Positions 13,021 to 24,971 of a stretch of 64,000 bases of DNA are shown one piece after another (within the stretch, counting starts at the first letter, position 1; every line of letters starts with the position of its first letter). Origin of the DNA: Amphiura filiformis (lineage: Eukaryota > Echinodermata > Ophiuroidea > Amphilepidida > Amphiuridae); NCBI RefSeq assembly GCF_039555335.1, contig NW_027305499.1, positions 682,001 through 746,000 of the forward strand, given 5' to 3'. The translations under genes and the position numbers were made by a program. Under the pieces are notes generated by a model, which saw only the letters and a list, made by a program, of their open reading frames with translations, did not search any database and was not told the origin of the DNA.

Positions 13021-14226
13021 CAGTCATGGACAAAAGTTTGGAATATTTGTATCAAATGCAGTTTTCAATCATATTAGGAACAGATTTATTGTTCTGGAGT
13101 AGTGCTCAGTTGAATTTAATTGAAAGATATGAATGTCCTTTGATGTTTATATCACACAGTTTGTCAATTAAACAAAGAATAACCTGAAGAAGCGCATTGC
13201 AATGGAAGGATCACACAATCGAAATACTTTTTGGCGGCCTCTTTGTATCACAAAACGAGAATAAAGACACTAGCAAACTTTATTGTTTAAACAAAAACTT
13301 AAACTCTCACTGTGACATGTTCAGATAAGTCTCTTGCTTAAGAAAACACATCTCAATATTTGGTGTGTCCACCCCTTGCCAGTTCAAGGTCATTTACGCA
13401 ACGAGACATTCCCTCGACCAGGTTTGCTAAGGTCCCTTGTGGAATATCTTGCCAGCAAGCAATGAGGGCGTGTCTAAGTTCCTGCAGGGTGATTGGTTGG
13501 TTGTCCATGTTACCTATCCTGCTGGATACTTCTGCCTATAAGTTCTCTATAGGGTTCATATCCGGGCTCAAAGCCGACCAGTCCAGGTGTTCTACATCTC
13601 ATGTTCAAGGAATTCCCTCACGCGTAGGGCTCTGTGTGCCGTGGTGTTGTCATCTTGGATCACGAAATTGTTCCCGAAGTCTCTTCTTGCAAACGGAATC
13701 ATAACTACATGTATATCAATAACATACAGGTATTGGTCCTGGTTCACGTGTCCTTCTAGCATGTAGAGGTGGGATTTCGAGCTACTGTGATTCTGCCAAC
13801 ATCTCCATGGACTCTAAGAAGGATACAATCCTCAAGCAGCGCTTGACCAACCTGTCTTCGGACCTTGAATCGGTCATCTTGGCTATAGAGGAGGAACCGG
13901 GCGTACCCCATGATCAGAAATATCGTATACAACAGACAGATGCAACAAAATAAAGCTGGTTTCTTCACACTGTAATGCAAAAGCCAATGTAACCTTAAAT
14001 TATATCGCTAAAATAACTGCAAAAAGGAGGCCCGATGGTTCATTGGTCAGGCATAAGAAGTCATTGTCCTACATTAGGTATTGTGTGATATGGAATGGTA
14101 CCTAAGACCTTGTCAGACACCCGTGATCCATTGAATGGCTGACGGGTCATTATTGGTAAGAAATCTGCACTAATAAACAGGGTTATGCAAAAAAATAAAA
14201 ATATTCCAAACTTTTGTCCATGACTG
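13021..14226 (-). mobile_element. Degenerate Tc1/mariner-type transposon
   Basis: TIRs CAGTCATGGACAAAAGTTTG at 13021 and the complement ending at 14226, flanked by TA on both sides (13019-13020 and 14227-14228). At 1,206 bp it is slightly short for the superfamily. The interior holds a broken transposase on the minus strand (see 13353-13980). Confidence 0.85.
13353..13980 (-). pseudogene. Broken Tc1-like transposase
   Basis: Read on the minus strand from 13980, a fragment with DDRFKVRRQVGQ and GDVGRITV resembles the middle of Tc1 transposases. It is followed near 13660-13700 by a QDDNTTAHRA motif matching the second catalytic Asp region. After frame changes come SPDMNPIENL (third acidic residue region) and the C-terminal GGHTKY followed by a stop at 13353. 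Frameshifts and in-frame stops separate these pieces and the N-terminal helix-turn-helix region is not evident, so the gene is dead. These motifs are well known for DDE transposases of the Tc1 family. Confidence 0.85.
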
Positions 14227-14228
14227 TA

Positions 14229-15324
14229 ATATCGCTAATATATCCAATAGTACGAGTATGTTGAGTGCACCCAATGTGGGGGTACATGGTGTGTCTTTAA
14301 AGCAAAACGTGGATTTTATTTAATCAATTTACAAATTTCTGAAAATAAACAGTCATCAGAATCTATTAGAAAGGTCCGTGCATGGAATTTGTAATTGTAA
14401 ACTTTAATGGTAAGAGAAAGGGAACAAGTTATGCATGATAATCGGCTGTCGAGTAATATATAAGTCGAAGCTAACTAATTTGATTGGATCAAAAATATAA
14501 AAGTTTGTATTTGTTTTAACATTTTAAATAGCACGTATGACTTATTTCATTATCGACATTTATATTAATTCAATATGAAGGGTTCAAAAACCTGTAGCAC
14601 AGTTTATATCTTTAGCTGGCATGTCTACGCGTATCCGAAACTAAAAACGTAGGCATGTTATTTCCTTTTCGGGTATGCTGATGTAGTTTATAAGCTTTCT
14701 TAGGAAGTACTGAGATTGGTGGTTTATGTCACCTGAAACCAATAAAAACAATTTTACCAATCGTTTTATCGATCAACGAATTGATTACCTATAAATATTT
14801 CCTACTCTAATTTGGTGAAATATTTATTCGAATTTCTTGTTCGACAATGCCTCATATATCAAAAACAATTTAAAAAAATCTACAGCCATGCTTGCAAAGT
14901 GGGGAATTGCATAATGCTAATAGCTGTACGTGTGGCAGGCTTTTACTTTCACTTTGTGAGTCTGGTGAGTGGTTTTGCATATCAGATGGGGTAGATTGAG
15001 TTAGACATTTTCTTAGACTCAACTGTTTGGTATTCAAGCAGTAGCATTTCATTATTGGGCGGGAAGAACTCATAATGTGCATTTTCACTGTTAGGTAACA
15101 GTTATATATAACTCATCCAATTAAGCAATATTGTCAATTCGATGGGGACACACAAATTACCGTTCAACGTCATTGTAAAGAAGCAAAATAAAATATATGC
15201 CATACGTAACTGAGATATAGAGGAATGTATTGTAGACATTGGCCATTTTCTAGATTTACACATATAATCCAATATTATATAGGAACAGTTTTCATTATTG
15301 ACATCATTTACCCAATCCAGTGGG
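14229..15324. other. No gene seen
   Basis: AT-rich sequence between the Tc1 relic and a SINE. Short open frames show no domain. Confidence 0.45.
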
Positions 15325-15635
15325 AGCACGTGTGGCCGAGTGGATAAGGCGCCCGACTCATAATCCGGAGGTTGTGAGTTCGAGCCCCGCTCGTACCCAC
15401 GTGTTGTGTCATTGGGCAAGGCACTCTATCCTCATTGCCTACTGGGGGATGTGGTTGGGTTGGATTGGATGTTTGTATAATAGTTGTTTGTTTCAATGTT
15501 GCAATATTGGCGCTGATTAAGCTGCTGCTTGCAAATTACACTGTGTCTGTTTAGGTGTGTTTAATGTACAATTCTAGCAATTTGACCTGCGGGTCACCAT
15601 TAGAGTTTGAAATAAAACCTTCCTTTTTTTTCTTC
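15325..15635 (+). repeat. tRNA-derived SINE, fairly well preserved
   Basis: The head (about 15328-15402) has an A box in TGGCCGAGTGGATAAGGCG, an anticodon-like CTCATAA loop (CAT, methionine-like) and a B box GAGTTCGAGCCCC. It continues with TTGGGCAAGGCACTCTATCC, a phrase common to SINE bodies in marine invertebrates as I recall, and ends near AATAAAACCTTCC and a T run. The acceptor stem does not pair properly, so this is not a functional tRNA gene. Confidence 0.8.
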
Positions 15636-17142
15636 CATGTATTGGATGGACAAGTGACCTTTTAAGTCAATGATACACAAATCTTACCAATAAGAGTAAT
15701 CGTATAAGCAACTTTATTGGTCAACTTTGCAATCGCACATTACGAATCTGCTGAGCAGACAGGCGCCTGGTACAGCAATCTGAACTGTAATAAAAAGGTT
15801 CAAAAGGTGTTAGAAAGCTTTAAACTGCCTGAATGTCCTTAACATCGCTGGAAGAATCATGGCACCTTATTCTGAATGAAAATTTTTATCCTCTAGTTAT
15901 GAAATGTTACACTGTTAGAAATATTTACGTTAAAAAAGAGCAGTTATCCATTCTTCTACAAAATGTTTCTTGTTTTGAAGAACGATTCAATTTTTGAGGT
16001 GTTCTGGTTTAAAAACGGAAAACAGATTTTTTATATGGACTTAAACGCACTGATATATGTGTAGTTTCTTTTACCTAAAATTTGGAAGGCTATTAGCTTG
16101 TAATGGCAAAAATATGCAAAAACAGCTAGATCATAAAACTAATATTGTGCATAATAGAGTGTGTTATATTTATACTTTCCTGGCGCGTTTGTGTCCAAAA
16201 TAACTTATACAAACTGGTTATCTGATATTTGAATTTTTCAACTGCGCCCTCGGCTGTTCAATTGCTAGGCACAATATCTTTTTTGGTCCTATAGCACTAT
16301 CGGTGCCCGAAGAGGTACCGATGGTAATTTTTTATCGTATCGTATTTGTTTAAAAACACCAGGATCCTAGTGCCGACTTCAAATCGTGTTATTGACTATG
16401 TAGAAGTAAGCTTCATTTGTACTAATAATCAAGGCAATATACGTGCCACTGGGCTCTTTTACTTCTATCGACAAACGAGCTAATTTTCTAAGGCGCGTTT
16501 GAGATAATGTAGAGGATGTTGGAATTGCATCAGTTTACACCTTGATTAAATGGCTCTTCCCCTTAATCTCTCGCCTTATATGTGTGGTGACATAGTATCT
16601 ATCGAGTATACGTGTTTGTTTGCATGATACAACAGAACAGCCAAATTGGAGCCCAATACTTTGTGAGGCTTATAACAAAAATAATGAGTCTCCGCTGTAT
16701 CGAATTCTCTATTTTTATTATGTTTATAGTGTGTAGATAATGTGAAGATGAGGCTACTAACATCAAAAACAAACAAATCGATGTCTTTCCTTGAGCCTCA
16801 AGGACGTATAGATGATTAATTGTGTTTTCAACTGAATGAGTGTCCCAGGAAAAAAGAAAGAAAACAAACTAACTAACACACGTGTTCTTCGATTTTTTTC
16901 CTACCCAATAATCATGCTGAGGTTGCTGATCTCACGGGTCGGAGTATTAACTACATAGACGTCTTAAAACATTCGTAATTTTTTCATATGAAAAGAAAAC
17001 ACTACAATAACATTTAAAAATTACTGTTTAAACTTTATTGTAATTTTTTTTCGCAAACATTTTGGCAAAATATTTCGTCAACATAGCATTGTGTTCGACT
17101 ATTTTCCATCAATATTTCAAAACGCGACATTTGAATGTTATC
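15636..17142. other. No gene seen
   Basis: AT-rich sequence without supportable exons. Short open frames near 16576-16776 (minus) have no recognised domain. Confidence 0.45.
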
Positions 17143-17990
17143 GGCCAAACAGGTATCCAGACACAGGACAATCTACATTATTGGATATTGTGAGGGTATC
17201 CAGGAGCTGGAAAGTTTACCATATCGCTTCTTATGATATTCAAGGAACACGAAATATCACCTTATTGCTGATTGTGAAGATATCCAGGTGCAGGAGTCTA
17301 CATTATTGTATATTGTGAGGTTATATAGGAGCAAGCGAGACAACCTTATTGCTAATTATGATGTGAATGAAGGAGCTTATTGTGAGGTTATCCAGGGGCA
17401 GGAAAGGCTACCTTATTGCTTATTGTGAGGTTATCCAGGAGCAGGAAAAACTACCTTATTGCTTTTTGTGAGGTTATCCAGGAGAAGGAAAGACTACCTT
17501 GTTGCTTATTGTGAGGTTATCCAGGAGCAGGAAAGACTACCTTATTGCTTATTGTGAGGTTATCCAGGAGCAGGAAAGACTACCTTATTGCTTATTGTGA
17601 GGTTAACCAGGAGAAGGTAAGACTATACCTCATTGCTTATTGTGATGTTATCCAGGAGCAGGAAAGACTACCTTATTGCTTATTGTGAGGTTATCCAGGA
17701 GAAGGAAAGACTACCTTATTGCTTATTGTGAGGTTATCCAGGAGCAGGAAAGACTACCTTACTGCTTATTGTGAGGTTATCCAGGAGCAGGAAAAACTAC
17801 CTTATTGCTTTTTGTGAGGTTATCCAGGAGAAGGAAAGACTACCTTGTTGCTTATTGTGAGGTTATCCAGGAGCAGGAAAGACTACCTTATTGCTTATTG
17901 TGAGGTTATCCAGGAGCAGGAAAGACTACCTTATTGCTGATTGTGAGGTTATCCAGGAGCAGGATAGACTTCCATATTGTGAGGATATCC
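17143..17990 (+). repeat. 43-bp minisatellite with higher-order structure
   Basis: Unit: TTATTGCTTATTGTGAGG followed by TTATCCAGGAGCAGG and AAAGACTACC, 43 bp. About 15 well-preserved units run from roughly 17341 to 17990, preceded by degenerate units from 17143. Variant units (GAAAAACTACC with GCTTTTTGTG, then GAGAAGG with TTGTTGC) recur in the same order at 17441 and 17787, 346 bp apart. That equals eight units plus a 2-base insertion, so a multi-unit block was duplicated. Confidence 0.92.
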
Positions 17991-18527
17991 AGGAGCAGAA
18001 AATAAATTACACTCTTAAATCCGTAAAAATTGGTCAACCTTCAATAAATTTCTGAATTATCACCACGTACCTTTAATACCAATTGAGATGTTTATATAAT
18101 GTTCAACTATTGTGCTTTAATTGAATACACGTAGTGGTTCAGCCATATAATATTTAAAGGGCATATCCATTGCAAAAGCAAGTTTAACTCCATTCGAAGA
18201 GAATAATTATTATATTACAAGTTGACACTCTTTCCAATTTTTTATTCGTATTCCTCCTGACAAAAGAGAGATTGTGTCGGCAAAATACTGCCTCGTACGG
18301 TCCTTCCCCCGTTCGAAGCGAAACTGATTTCCAATGCAGGATACTGATGACGTCACAGTAAATGAAGAGTAAATGTTCACAAGCAGTTATACACATGAGC
18401 CCTCGATATGAGCTCTTTTGATAGTCAGTCATGTGTATAATGCGTGACCTTGTACCACGAGAAATCGGGAATGTTCAACAATAGGCCATTGAAATTGTTT
18501 ATTTGCATAATAAATACAATATGGATA
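17991..18527. other. No gene seen
   Basis: A minus-strand open frame at 18184-18432 has no recognised domain and no splice context I trust. Confidence 0.4.
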
Positions 18528-19510
18528 TACAGACTTGACATTTAATATGGAATATTTTTTCGCAAACTTCTAAGACTGGTCTGGAAGGGATCTGCATAAA
18601 CCGCACGGGCTAAATATTAATTGGGGTGTATCGGGAGATGGTTGAAAATATTGTTTGACAAATTTAATGTGCTTTCCATTAGTTTACATTATGGCGCTCA
18701 TAATGTAGTGAATTAGCCTAAAATGGCGGATTTAGGGAGACTGGATTTGATTTTTGTGGGGTAAAATTTCTGAATTTGAGCAAGATTATTCTGATATTAT
18801 TAAATTTATTGAGGTTTGAGGCGATTTTACTGAACATAAATACCAATAAGTGTTCGTCAGAACTGAAATGCACTTGAAATCTACTAGTATTGAAAGTGGG
18901 AGGAGCTTTAAAAAATATGGCTCTTAAAAGTGGTTCGCACTCAGGGAGTTTGAATGGTCCCCTGGGCCAAATGTTATAAACTTAATATACACAAAGGAAC
19001 AGCGTGAGTTTATTGGACAACCAGGAATCCTTGTAGTTGTTGTTGTACCGCAAGTTTATAACATTTGACCCCAGGGGCCCATTCAAACTTTCTGAGTATG
19101 TACCACTCTTAAGAACCCTATTTTTAAGCTCCTCCCGTGTTCAAAAAATTGGTACATTACAAGCGTATTTCAGCTGTGATGAATGCCAATTGCTGACAAA
19201 GTGTAAGAAATATCACCTCAAACCCCTATAAATTTGATAATAGCAGCACGATATTGCATAAAGTCCGAAATTGTGTCCCCCACAAAGCTCAAATTCAGCC
19301 TCCCTAAATCCGCCATTTTAGGCAAATTCGCTACATTAAAAGCACCATAATGTAAACTTATGGAAAGCACGTTTTCTATTCAACAACTATTTAACACCAT
19401 CTCCCGACACACCCCAATTAATATTTAGCCCGTGCGGTTTACACAGACTCGGTCCAGACCAGTCTTGGAATTTTGCAAAAAAATATTCCATATTAAATGT
19501 CAAGTCTGTA
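18528..19510. mobile_element. Large fold-back element, about 980 bp
   Basis: Arms of about 460 bp. The left begins TACAGACTTGACATTTAATA and the right ends with its complement. Matching words along the arms include GGAATATTTTTT, AAACCGCACGGGCTAAATAT and CCCCTGGG with its complement, converging near 19000-19045. No coding sequence. Confidence 0.85.
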
Positions 19511-20427
19511 CAACACGCTCAAGTTCTAAGCTCGGACGGTAACATTTTTTATTTTTTAGTCCAAATGTTTCTAATTAAGTTGATATGAATTGTAATATCA
19601 CAATTTACTAAGATATAATAAAGCAGCGGCCTGATTTTATCCATATGTGTAAAGACCATTAAACTTGTAATACTTGATTCAGAGTTTTTTTCTGATAACA
19701 AAAACAGCATACGTTCTGTGCATTGAGAGTGTTGACAGTCCATTCTCTCAAAGTGGGCACACTTCATTTCATGACATCATCACACTATTTTCTAGGTCAA
19801 ATCTGTCTCGTTCGAAGGAACTCACTGCTTACAGTTGGTTTTTGCGGAATATCAATTTTAAACGACCTATTTTCTATTAAAAAAAAGGAGTAATTTTCAT
19901 TGTCCTCATAATATTAGCTTGCCAATGATATGATGTTGTCCGAACAATATATATATATGTCCTTTAACCAAATTTTAGTGTTGCTTTGCACACATTAATG
20001 GATACAAGTAAATTATGTAAGAACTGGCATGCCATACTAGAAAGAAATGTAGAAATCAAATATTCAATTTCATAAAAATAGACGCGTGACTTTTATAGGT
20101 GCGCTATATCAACGTTAACATTGTTTACTTGACGCCAAGTACCAAGTCAAGGTTATTTGTTTAGTTTCTAATCATTAATGTATAATATTTTGTTAACGCA
20201 TTCGCTAAATTACATGTAACTCACGTATAGCATGTTTTTCCTAACCGTGGTGTTAGTACACAGCCTAGGGTTCCTCATAGATAAAAGCCATAAACCTCTT
20301 AGGTTCTTCGTAGTATGATAAAAGTAGAGGCCATGTTCCTATAGTGTTGTACTACCCCAGCAGTGTGTACTAACAGTATGAGCCATCGTGATACGTTCAC
20401 TATTATTATTCAAACCTCTAGAGCATT
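19511..20427. other. No gene seen
   Basis: AT-rich. Two overlapping open frames on opposite strands near 19549-19880 show no domain. Confidence 0.4.
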
Positions 20428-20650
20428 TGGGGGCATGGTGATCTAGCGGTGCGAGACCTGTCTCATAATTGGAAGGCTGTTGGTTCCCTGGCGTTGGCTC
20501 TACAGTTTTGTATCCTTTATTAGAGGCTCCTAACTTCCATTGCCTTTCTCCACCCAGGTGTGCAAATTGGTACCGGCATAATATACTGCTGGGAAGGTAG
20601 AACAGACTCGACTCGTTGTACGGGGGATGTTGCGACTCCACCTACCATAA
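20428..20650 (+). repeat. tRNA-derived SINE
   Basis: A-box-like GGTGATCTAGCGGTGCGAG near 20437, a CTCATAA anticodon-like loop, and a decayed B box (TGTTGGTTCCCTGG). The body has CTCCACCCAGGTGTGCAAAT and CTGGGAAGGTAG, overlapping in type with the minus-strand fragment at 10545-10745. Confidence 0.65.
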
Positions 20651-20764
20651 GTTAATTCAGGGGAGTCTGGCCCAAGCGTCAATAAAAAAGAGATGGGCAT
20701 TTCGACATGTGAGCATTTGTTACGACACGACTTAACCCGTCTTTACCTATTTTCAAAACATCCC

Positions 20765-21421
20765 AATTCGTCGTCTGTATTCCATAGTGGCGTATAGTGG
20801 GGCGCCGCGAATAAACAACTTTTCGAGAAAATCGGGTTTGATGAAATGCCAATTTAAAATCGAGTTGTGTAAATCAGACATTCATTATATTTTGTAAATG
20901 ATGTGAAATTTCTGTAGTAAACTAAATAGATTTTATTGTTATATATCTTTCAAAAGAAATAAATACATACTATTGCTGGCAAACTGAAAATAAAACTATA
21001 CGTCACTATGGAAAACAAACAAAACGCAATACCCTAACCTAACGTTAACTGTACGCCACCTCGGTCGCCGTGTAATCCCTATGGCGTTACTTTTCGTCGT
21101 TCGTATTCCATAGTGGCGTATAGGTCCGATACGTGTACGCCACTATGACTCGGAAGAGCGTTCTGTTGGGCCGGTGTGTCGATCTCGGAGAACGCCGAAT
21201 CAATAAAGCGAAAAGTCGATACGCCACTATGGAATACAAAAATGTCACTTTGTAACTATACGCCACATTTAATTAATTAATTACTAATTAATTTAAAATA
21301 GCTAATTATGACTGATGAGACTTAGAAAAATGAAAGAGAACATCATTAAAAACATATGTGCCAATTTTCAAAAAATGACCAAAAAGCACTATACGCCACT
21401 ATGGAATACAGCCGACGAATT
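20765..21421. mobile_element. TIR element with repeated internal motif
   Basis: Ends AATTCGTCG.CTGTATTCC with ATAGTGGCGTATAG on the left and the complement on the right. The word ATTCCATAGTGGCGTA or its complement recurs inside (about 21105 forward, about 21220 inverted, and a diverged form near 21003). No open frame of note. Confidence 0.75.
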
Positions 21422-24110
21422 ATCTATGTAGTCATTATCGCCTTGGTGAGCAACAAGTTATTGACCTTGATGGCAAGTGGTTATTACGGGTTATTACTCA
21501 ATAATTATTACACTAGAATGCTGGAAAGTAACGGTACAACGTATCATTCTGCAGGGAAGCAGAAACTATAAAACGTACAATCGAATTTACATTATCTGCT
21601 AAGAGTGTTACTATAGGCGATATAGACACGGCTTAGTACTATCTTGTCTCTTCATATTTTAGGGGAACTGTAGAGGAACTTAAAGGTCGACTCAGTCGGG
21701 TAAAGAGAAACAAAATAATTGATGAAATAATAGAAATTGACAAACTAGAAATCTATCATTGAATGAATCTAAACAAAACAGAAAAACATCAAATTATGGC
21801 ACATCTGCAGAAAAATGTTAAAATCGTTGACGTCAAGTCCTGTAGACATCAAATTCCGTGAGGAATTTATTTTTAGCAGCAGTGTATTTGTAACATTGGT
21901 TTCTAAATGTTGTTTAAATAATGCAATAATGCAAGCGTGGAAACCCTAATGCCTTTTTCAGCTACATATGGTAAGTGACTGCTACTGACAACCGACATTA
22001 GATTGTTTTCAGCGCTGGTCCTAGTCCATCGAAAATTCATTTAAACAGATATCGAATTCCAAGTAAATATCTTCGTCAATAAAATCGATTCAATATCATT
22101 TTTATATCAAATTAACAGGATATTGTTCTTCTATTCTTTTATATTAAGAACATAATCATCGTCTCTGAGGATAATCAAATGAGCTATGTTATCCCTCTGG
22201 AGTAGTAGCACGCAGGAGTTGCTGTAACATGTTAATGACAGTTTATTCGCATCGTCAAATATTGTATAGCTTTATCCCAGGAGACATGGACAAACATAAG
22301 CTTGATACTTGTGGTAAAGTTCCATAAATTATTAACATCATAAAATGCTCTTCTTATCCTCTTTTGACTGACGTCTGACTAAGAAATTTGAAATAAGTTT
22401 TGAATATATTCTAGCAATAATTGATATAACTGTTTAAAAAGCAAAGATTGTCCTTTGTTTTGTCTAGTTTGTTCGGGCTAAAATTAAACATGAACAATTC
22501 TGACATGGAAACAAACATTTTGTGATACAAAATACACATCAATTTTTGTATGGATTTGTTACATTATAACTTTAACTACTCCAGTTATCGGCTTATGTCA
22601 TCTTGAACCTCAAAATGATGTTATGATGAAGTTCAGTGCCATGACAATAATGTGATATACCTATTGAGCATGTCGTTTTACTCGTTTTACCAAGGATCCT
22701 TGACTTTTGGTAACAAAAAGATATCGATGACATACTAATCACGCGTGTTGGTTTTCGGATGTAAGTTAAAACCATAAAAGGATTTAATATATTTTACAAT
22801 AATGGCTAAAACATACGGTGTATCTAAACTTACACCACTATCTCTTTCCATCCACATTTAGAATCAAAATTAAACGAAATTGTAAATTTTACATTGTGTA
22901 TATTGAGCTTGTTTCTAAGGGAGGACAGCCAAAGTGGTTCACTGAGCCTAGTCAAGCTTCGCTGCCTTCGGTGACGCATTCTAGCGTCGGCTTTACCAAA
23001 ATCCATAAAAGCATGTAGAAAACTGACAGGCTTTGGTGAATTTACACGCCGCTCCGATACTACCGTTGACTAAAAATCGTCTGAATCTATTTTACGACCA
23101 TGCTTGAATTGACAACCCATTGACACCTAATTGACATTTTATTGACCGCAGACAATGACTCCACACATTTGAGTATATCGTTATGTAATTACTGAACACT
23201 AAGGCTTATTGATTACGGTTGTTTCATCGACCAGTCTTTATAATCCTGCTGCTTTGCTGAAGGCTCTGATACATATCAGCAAACTATTATACTGTTCGCT
23301 TGTTAGTATCGAAGGTTTTAGCGAAGCTGTACCGTACACTCAGATGAAAAGCTAAGTGTATATCCGTCATTTGTTTTCATTTTAGAGATATCCATTTTAA
23401 CACCTTACGCGTCGGTAAGGCTGGCCATCAATGGGGATTGATGAGGTCATCATAGGTTCCTATAGTAAAATCAATTCTTTGTGGGCAAGATATTAGCAGT
23501 TACGATTTTCTCCGCTTTAAGTACTAATACGCTGTTAAATTCACGACAATCGTTAGGTCATTAGCCTCCAACAGGGACCTATTAATGAAACATGACATCA
23601 AGAAAAAATCACTACAATGTGCCAAACGTTTTGTTCAAAGAATAATATTATTGTTCGGTAAAGATAACATCTCCGGAATAAACACGATATTGTCACATCC
23701 GATAAATGCAATTTATGAAAGGTATTTGGCCGTAGAATCAGTTGACCTTTTCATATTCGATGTGACATGTGACACATCAGTAGGTCTAAGCCATTTATCA
23801 CAAGTTAGAAGCACTTAGAATATTCTTACGTATTCAAAGAACATTATTATTTCATTTCATATGTCATAAGAACAATATCTCAAACAAAAATTTCAAATTG
23901 TAAATATTTTCAGTCAGCTACAATTTTTTTTGGTAAAATATTGCACTGATAGTTTTTCATTAGATTTTATATACACACGCTATATATACAGATGGTACAT
24001 ACCCCGTACAATATGTATTTCAACATCGCAGAAAAGATGGCAAACTGTAAATTGCACATTCGTCCATATTCTGTCGCTTCATCATTATGTGCTAGATTGC
24101 AATGTGTGCA
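21422..24110. other. No gene seen; no upstream exon found
   Basis: This 2.7-kb stretch lies upstream of the first exon I can place. I looked for a signal-peptide exon ending in phase 1 and found none I could defend. A plus-strand open frame at 23585-23818 has no recognised domain. Confidence 0.4.
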
Positions 24111-24112
24111 AC

Positions 24113-24760
24113 TCAAGTCCTTAAATGAAAATCCGTTTGAACACGGAGACGAAGAAACTTTAGTCCCCAAAATACCCTGATGCCTTTAGAATCATAGTCG
24201 CTAAATGGTTTAATTGATTTGTGCAAGGTATCAGGAAAATGGTTACTGACTACGGTTGTATAGAAGTGTTGTTTGGACAAGAAGTAAGAAGACAATTTTC
24301 CGTGGAAAATCTGCGACTAGTTGAAAAATCCGTGAACATTTGTGTTAGATTACAGATTCATCACGGATTTTTCTAACCGATCACGGATTATTGTCTCCCA
24401 GTAAATAACGGTCAAAGATGGCCGACATCTTGCGAGAGTTGAAGAATTTCAATTGCAGTAATGAAGTCGCGTGGTTACTCCATTAAGGTCATAATAACAT
24501 ACAAAACACAAAATGTATTGTTTTGGTGCGATTCAAGGTTATCCGGTGCCCTATGGAGCCCATTTGACCTTGAAGAACCTAAGGCTGGTAAAATCCTCCG
24601 CAAGACACATCCATTATTTCTCTCACCACTATTTTGCTAACACCTTGCAGGAACCAATTCAACCATTTGGCGACGATTGTAAAGGCATCTGGACCTAAAG
24701 CTTCTTCGCCTCTGCATTCAAACGAATTTCCGTATTTCCACCATCGCAAGCACCGGAAAA
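24113..24760. repeat. Diverged inverted pair upstream of the first exon
   Basis: About 24113-24260 and about 24600-24760 are inverted relatives. Read in the same sense, both contain ACCTTGCA.., CAATT.AACCATTT.GCGAC, TAAAGGCATC and AAAG.TTCTTCG in order. Between them is a smaller pair of TGAAAAATCCGTGA-type words. Confidence 0.6.
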
Positions 24761-24839
24761 TACAGAGTACATTTCAATATAGAATTAAAAAAGAAAATAC
24801 TATAATCCTTGTGTTGATTATTTTTTATCTTTTTTACAG

Positions 24840-24971
24840 GACAACGGGATTGTTACATTACAAAGACACAGATGTACCAAGGCACCGTCGCAGAGGCTTG
24901 TTATGAAGGAACATGTCACGAGTGCATGTCGTGGAGAAACGCTGAACAAGAAGGGAAGCCAATATATTCAG
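24840..24971 (+). CDS. Exon: kringle 1, first half
   Basis: Acceptor TTTTTTACAG, donor GTAATA. Enters with two bases of a split codon and leaves in phase 1. The peptide starts QRDCYITK and contains the kringle pattern Cys-Tyr, MYQG, then CMSW. It has two cysteines beyond the kringle norm in ACYEGTC. The disulphide-bearing second half is in the next exon. Confidence 0.88.

Noticed and set aside
13360..13704. Plus-strand protein of 114 residues
   Set aside because: It is the antisense of the Tc1 transposase remnant, which has recognisable motifs on the minus strand.
15328..15402. Functional tRNA-Met gene
   Set aside because: A and B boxes are present but the acceptor stem does not pair and a SINE body follows directly.
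15320..15520. Open frame with a RVAEWIRRPT-like start
   Set aside because: It is the translated head of a tRNA-derived SINE.
17341..17990. Regular repeat array that might suggest CRISPR
   Set aside because: Units abut without unique spacers and are 43-bp tandem repeats in a eukaryotic context; it is a minisatellite.
23394..23422. Short upstream exon with good acceptor and donor
   Set aside because: It would end in phase 0, while the kringle 1 exon needs a phase-1 donor; no domain content.
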